Assembly: GCF_009758015.1 (NCBI RefSeq)
Contig: NZ_WSEL01000003.1
Span: forward strand, 434,001 to 498,000
Origin: Ramlibacter pinisoli
GTDB taxonomy: Bacteria > Pseudomonadota > Gammaproteobacteria > Burkholderiales > Burkholderiaceae_C
DNA: 64,000 bases
Reading direction: 5' to 3'
Under the pieces are notes generated by a model, which was given only the letters and a program-made list of their open reading frames with translations, did not search any database and was not told the DNA's origin. Positions 61,916 through 64,000 of the stretch are shown one piece after another (the stretch's first letter is position 1; every line of letters begins with the position of its first letter). The position numbers and the translations under genes were made by a program.

Positions 61916-63663
61916 CTTCCAACCCTCCCCTGCCCGCGCCGCTGCTCGCGCCGGGCCTGAAGTTCTCGGGCACCGTCGCGCACCTGATCGCGCAGGCCCT
62001 CCAGCGGCACGGCGTGGAGGTCGTGTTCGGCCAGAGCCTGCCCTCGATGCTGCACCTGGCGTGCGAGCAGGCCGGCATCCGGCAGCTGGCGTACCGGACC
62101 GAGAACGCCGGCGGCTACATGGCCGACGCCCACGCTCGCCTGACGCTGCGGCCGTCCATCGTCACCGCGCAGAACGGCCCGGCCGCCACGCTGCTGGTGG
62201 CGCCGCTGGCCGAGGCCCTCAAGGCGTCCGTGCCCCTCATCGCGCTGGTGCAGGACGTCAACCGGGCCGACACCGACCGCAATGCCTTCCAGGACCTGGA
62301 CCACCTGCAGCTGTTCGCCGGCTGCGCCAAGTGGATCCGGCGCGTCACCGAAGCCTCCCGGGTCGAGGACTACGTCGACCAGGCGTTCGTCGCCGCCTGC
62401 TCCGGCCGGCCCGGCCCGGTGGTCCTGCTGCTGCCGGCCGACCTGCTGCAGGAAGCGGCCCCGCCCGCGCAGCGCCGCGCGAACCTGGGCCGCTTCCCGC
62501 TCGACCGGCCGGTGGCGGCCCCGGACGCGCTGCGCCAGGCCGCGACGCTGCTGGCCGGCGCCCGCGCGCCGCTCGTGATCGCCGGCGGCGGCGTGCACCT
62601 GTCCGGCGCGCACGACGCGCTGGCGGCCCTGCAGGAGGCCGCCCACCTGCCGGTGGCCACCACCGTGATGGGCAAGGGCGCGGTCGACGAACTGCACCCG
62701 CTCTCGATCGGCGTGGTCGGCTACTTCATGGGACGCAACGGCGCCACCCGCCACCACCGAGAACTCGTGACGCAGGCCGACGTGGTCCTGCTGGTGGGCA
62801 CGCGCACCAACCAGAACGGCACCGACTCCTGGAAGCTGTACCCGCGCGGCGCGACCTACATCCACCTCGATGCCGATCCCACCGAGGTGGGCCGCAACTA
62901 CGAGGCGCTGCGGCTGGTGGGCGACGCCCGCGAGACGCTGGCGGCACTCACGCGCGAACTGGCCGCCGCCGACCTGTCGGTGCGCGCCGGCCAGCGCACG
63001 GCGCTGCAGGGCCGCATCGCCGGCGCCCGCGACGCGCACCGCCGCGAGGCCCAGGCCGTCGTCGGGTCCGCCGCCGTGCCGGTGCGGCCCGAGCGCGTGA
63101 TGCAGGAGCTCGACCGGGTGCTCACGCCGGACAGCCTGGTGGTGTCCGACGCCAGCTACTCGTCGGTGTGGACGAGCAACTACCTCACCAGCCGGCGCGC
63201 CGGCATGCGCTTCCTCACGCCGCGCGGGCTGGCCGGCCTGGGCTGGGGCTTCCCCATGGCGCTGGGGGCCAAGGTAGCCCGGCCCGATGCCGAGGTGTTC
63301 TGCGTGGCCGGCGACGGCGGCTTCGGCCACGTCTGGTCCGAGCTGGAGACGGCCGCCCGCGGCGGCCTGCGGGTGACGCTGATCGTCCTGAACAACGGCA
63401 TCCTCGGCTTCCAGAAGCATGCCGAGAACGTGAAGTACGGGGCCCACACCACCGCGGTGGACTTCGCGCCGGTGGACCACGCGGCCATCGCCCGCGCCTG
63501 CGGCTGCGACGGCATCCGCGTGACGCATCCCGACGAACTGGCGCCGGCCCTGCAGCAGGCCCGGCGGTCCGCCGTCACGACGCTGATCGACGTGGTGTGC
63601 GACCCGAACGCATTCCCGCCCCTGACCTTCTTCACGCCCGACGTCGTGGCGGCGCCGGCATGA
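61912..63663 (+). CDS. ThDP-dependent enzyme, acetolactate-synthase-like (second of two)
   Basis: A 583-residue paralogue of the enzyme at 58240 but clearly diverged. The catalytic Glu64 is in AYRTENAGGYMADAHAR. The cofactor motif is VAGDGGFGHVWSELE through VLNNGILGFQKH. The N-terminal ~15 residues are a Pro/Leu-rich extension. The active-site loop FGQSLPSML differs from the FGVPG form of acetolactate synthase, which points to a different substrate. It overlaps the small cupin gene and the SDR gene by 4 nt on each side. Confidence 0.88.
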   Translation: MTSNPPLPAPLLAPGLKFSGTVAHLIAQALQRHGVEVVFGQSLPSMLHLACEQAGIRQLAYRTENAGGYMADAHARLTLRPSIVTAQNGPAATLLVAPLAEALKASVPLIALVQDVNRADTDRNAFQDLDHLQLFAGCAKWIRRVTEASRVEDYVDQAFVAACSGRPGPVVLLLPADLLQEAAPPAQRRANLGRFPLDRPVAAPDALRQAATLLAGARAPLVIAGGGVHLSGAHDALAALQEAAHLPVATTVMGKGAVDELHPLSIGVVGYFMGRNGATRHHRELVTQADVVLLVGTRTNQNGTDSWKLYPRGATYIHLDADPTEVGRNYEALRLVGDARETLAALTRELAAADLSVRAGQRTALQGRIAGARDAHRREAQAVVGSAAVPVRPERVMQELDRVLTPDSLVVSDASYSSVWTSNYLTSRRAGMRFLTPRGLAGLGWGFPMALGAKVARPDAEVFCVAGDGGFGHVWSELETAARGGLRVTLIVLNNGILGFQKHAENVKYGAHTTAVDFAPVDHAAIARACGCDGIRVTHPDELAPALQQARRSAVTTLIDVVCDPNAFPPLTFFTPDVVAAPA

Positions 63664-64000
63664 GCGGGCCGCTGCACGGCCAGGTGGCCTGGATATCGGG
63701 TGCCAGCAGCGGCATCGGGCTGGCCAGCGCGCGCCTGCTGGCCCAGGACGGCGCCACCGTGGTGCTCACCGCGCGGGACGCGGCCAACCTGGAACACGCG
63801 GCCGACGAGCTGCGAGGCCTGGCCGGACCGGTGCACGCCGTCGCGGCCGATGTCACCGACGGCGCCGCCGTCCAGGCCGCCGCGCAGCACATCGCAGCCG
63901 GCTTCGGCGGCGTCGACATCCTGGTCAACTCGGCCGGCCTGAACGTGGCGCGCCGGGCCTGGTCCGAGGTCGAACCTCCCGACTGGCAGCGTGTGTTCGA
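63660..64000 (+). CDS. Short-chain dehydrogenase/reductase, N-terminal part (cut by window edge)
   Basis: The first 113 codons of an SDR. The NAD(P)-binding motif is WISGASSGIGLASARLLAQ, the adenine-pocket Asp is in AADVTDG, and the NNAG-equivalent is VNSAGLNVAR. The Thr/Arg environment after strand 2 (LTARDAAN) suggests possible NADP preference. The catalytic Tyr-Lys region is beyond the window. It overlaps the second ThDP enzyme by 4 nt (ATGA), so it belongs to the same operon and may oxidise or reduce the alcohol/ketone made by these enzymes. Confidence 0.88.
   Translation, partial: MSGPLHGQVAWISGASSGIGLASARLLAQDGATVVLTARDAANLEHAADELRGLAGPVHAVAADVTDGAAVQAAAQHIAAGFGGVDILVNSAGLNVARRAWSEVEPPDWQRVF

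Noticed and set aside
58240..63663. Assigning the two ThDP enzymes as ilvB acetolactate synthases
   Set aside because: No ilvN-type regulatory subunit is nearby, the active-site loops differ, and the surrounding genes are of a catabolic type.

Overview
The window is a 64-kb piece of a high-GC (hand-counted lines mostly 67-75% G+C) Gram-negative chromosome. The gene content points to a betaproteobacterium of the order Burkholderiales, most likely Comamonadaceae (Ramlibacter/Variovorax-like). The clues are four orphan Bug-type (TctC) solute receptors, the RibB-RibX fusion, the rib-nusB-aminotransferase-tol gene order, and an abundance of LysR and GntR regulators. This placement is inference from gene content only.

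Region 1 (1-26 kb) is mostly housekeeping. After the first codons of a type IV pilin come ribD and then one unbroken chain, ribE-ribBX-ribH-nusB-aminotransferase-ybgC-tolQ-tolR-tolA, in which most neighbours overlap by 1 or 4 nt. A Tat/Sec-exported hydrolase and dnaE follow on the minus strand. dnaE is divergent from trhO. A four-gene stress cluster (two different pirins, a DoxX protein, a WrbA-like flavoprotein) sits opposite a LysR regulator. Then come a renalase-like FAD oxidoreductase, gluQ, trmB, an orphan ABC amino-acid-type receptor, alaS, an MFS permease and a channel-like membrane protein.

Region 2 (26-41.5 kb) is a catabolic and uptake region. A GntR regulator and a one-cysteine Asp/Glu-racemase-superfamily protein are divergent from a long plus-strand series: D-hydantoinase/dihydropyrimidinase, a hydantoin-racemase homologue lacking both catalytic cysteines, a complete TRAP transporter, a second TRAP transporter with two tandem receptors, and an amidase. 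A cupin, a Bug receptor and an MFS permease follow.

Region 3 (41.5-49.9 kb) begins at a tRNA-Gly(CCC) gene and has visibly lower G+C (three hand-counted 60-nt lines gave 55, 60 and 63%). It holds a polyamine-type ABC transporter with a fused double permease, an NTF2-like protein, a barbiturase/cyanurate-hydrolase-family enzyme and an amidase, all on the minus strand and opposite a LysR regulator. I read it as a candidate acquired module for opening and hydrolysing cyclic ureides.

Region 4 (50-64 kb) holds two further catabolic units. One is a coupled minus-strand operon: GntR, aconitase-like large and small subunits, an RraA-type aldolase, and a Bug receptor. The two aconitase-like subunits have lost most of the family's substrate-binding motifs but keep the iron-sulfur cysteines. 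The other is a plus-strand operon opposite a LysR regulator, with two cupins, two Bug receptors, two ThDP-dependent acetolactate-synthase-like enzymes, a CMD-family protein and the start of an SDR dehydrogenase.

At the regulatory level, at least six genes have a TANAAT-like -10 box ending only 6-7 nt before the start codon, which suggests leaderless mRNAs. Two genes, the channel-like protein and the second TRAP small permease, are preceded by 12-codon leader ORFs. Each leader has its own ribosome-binding site and ends in an ATGA overlap with the gene's start. I saw no CRISPR array, insertion sequence or replication origin.
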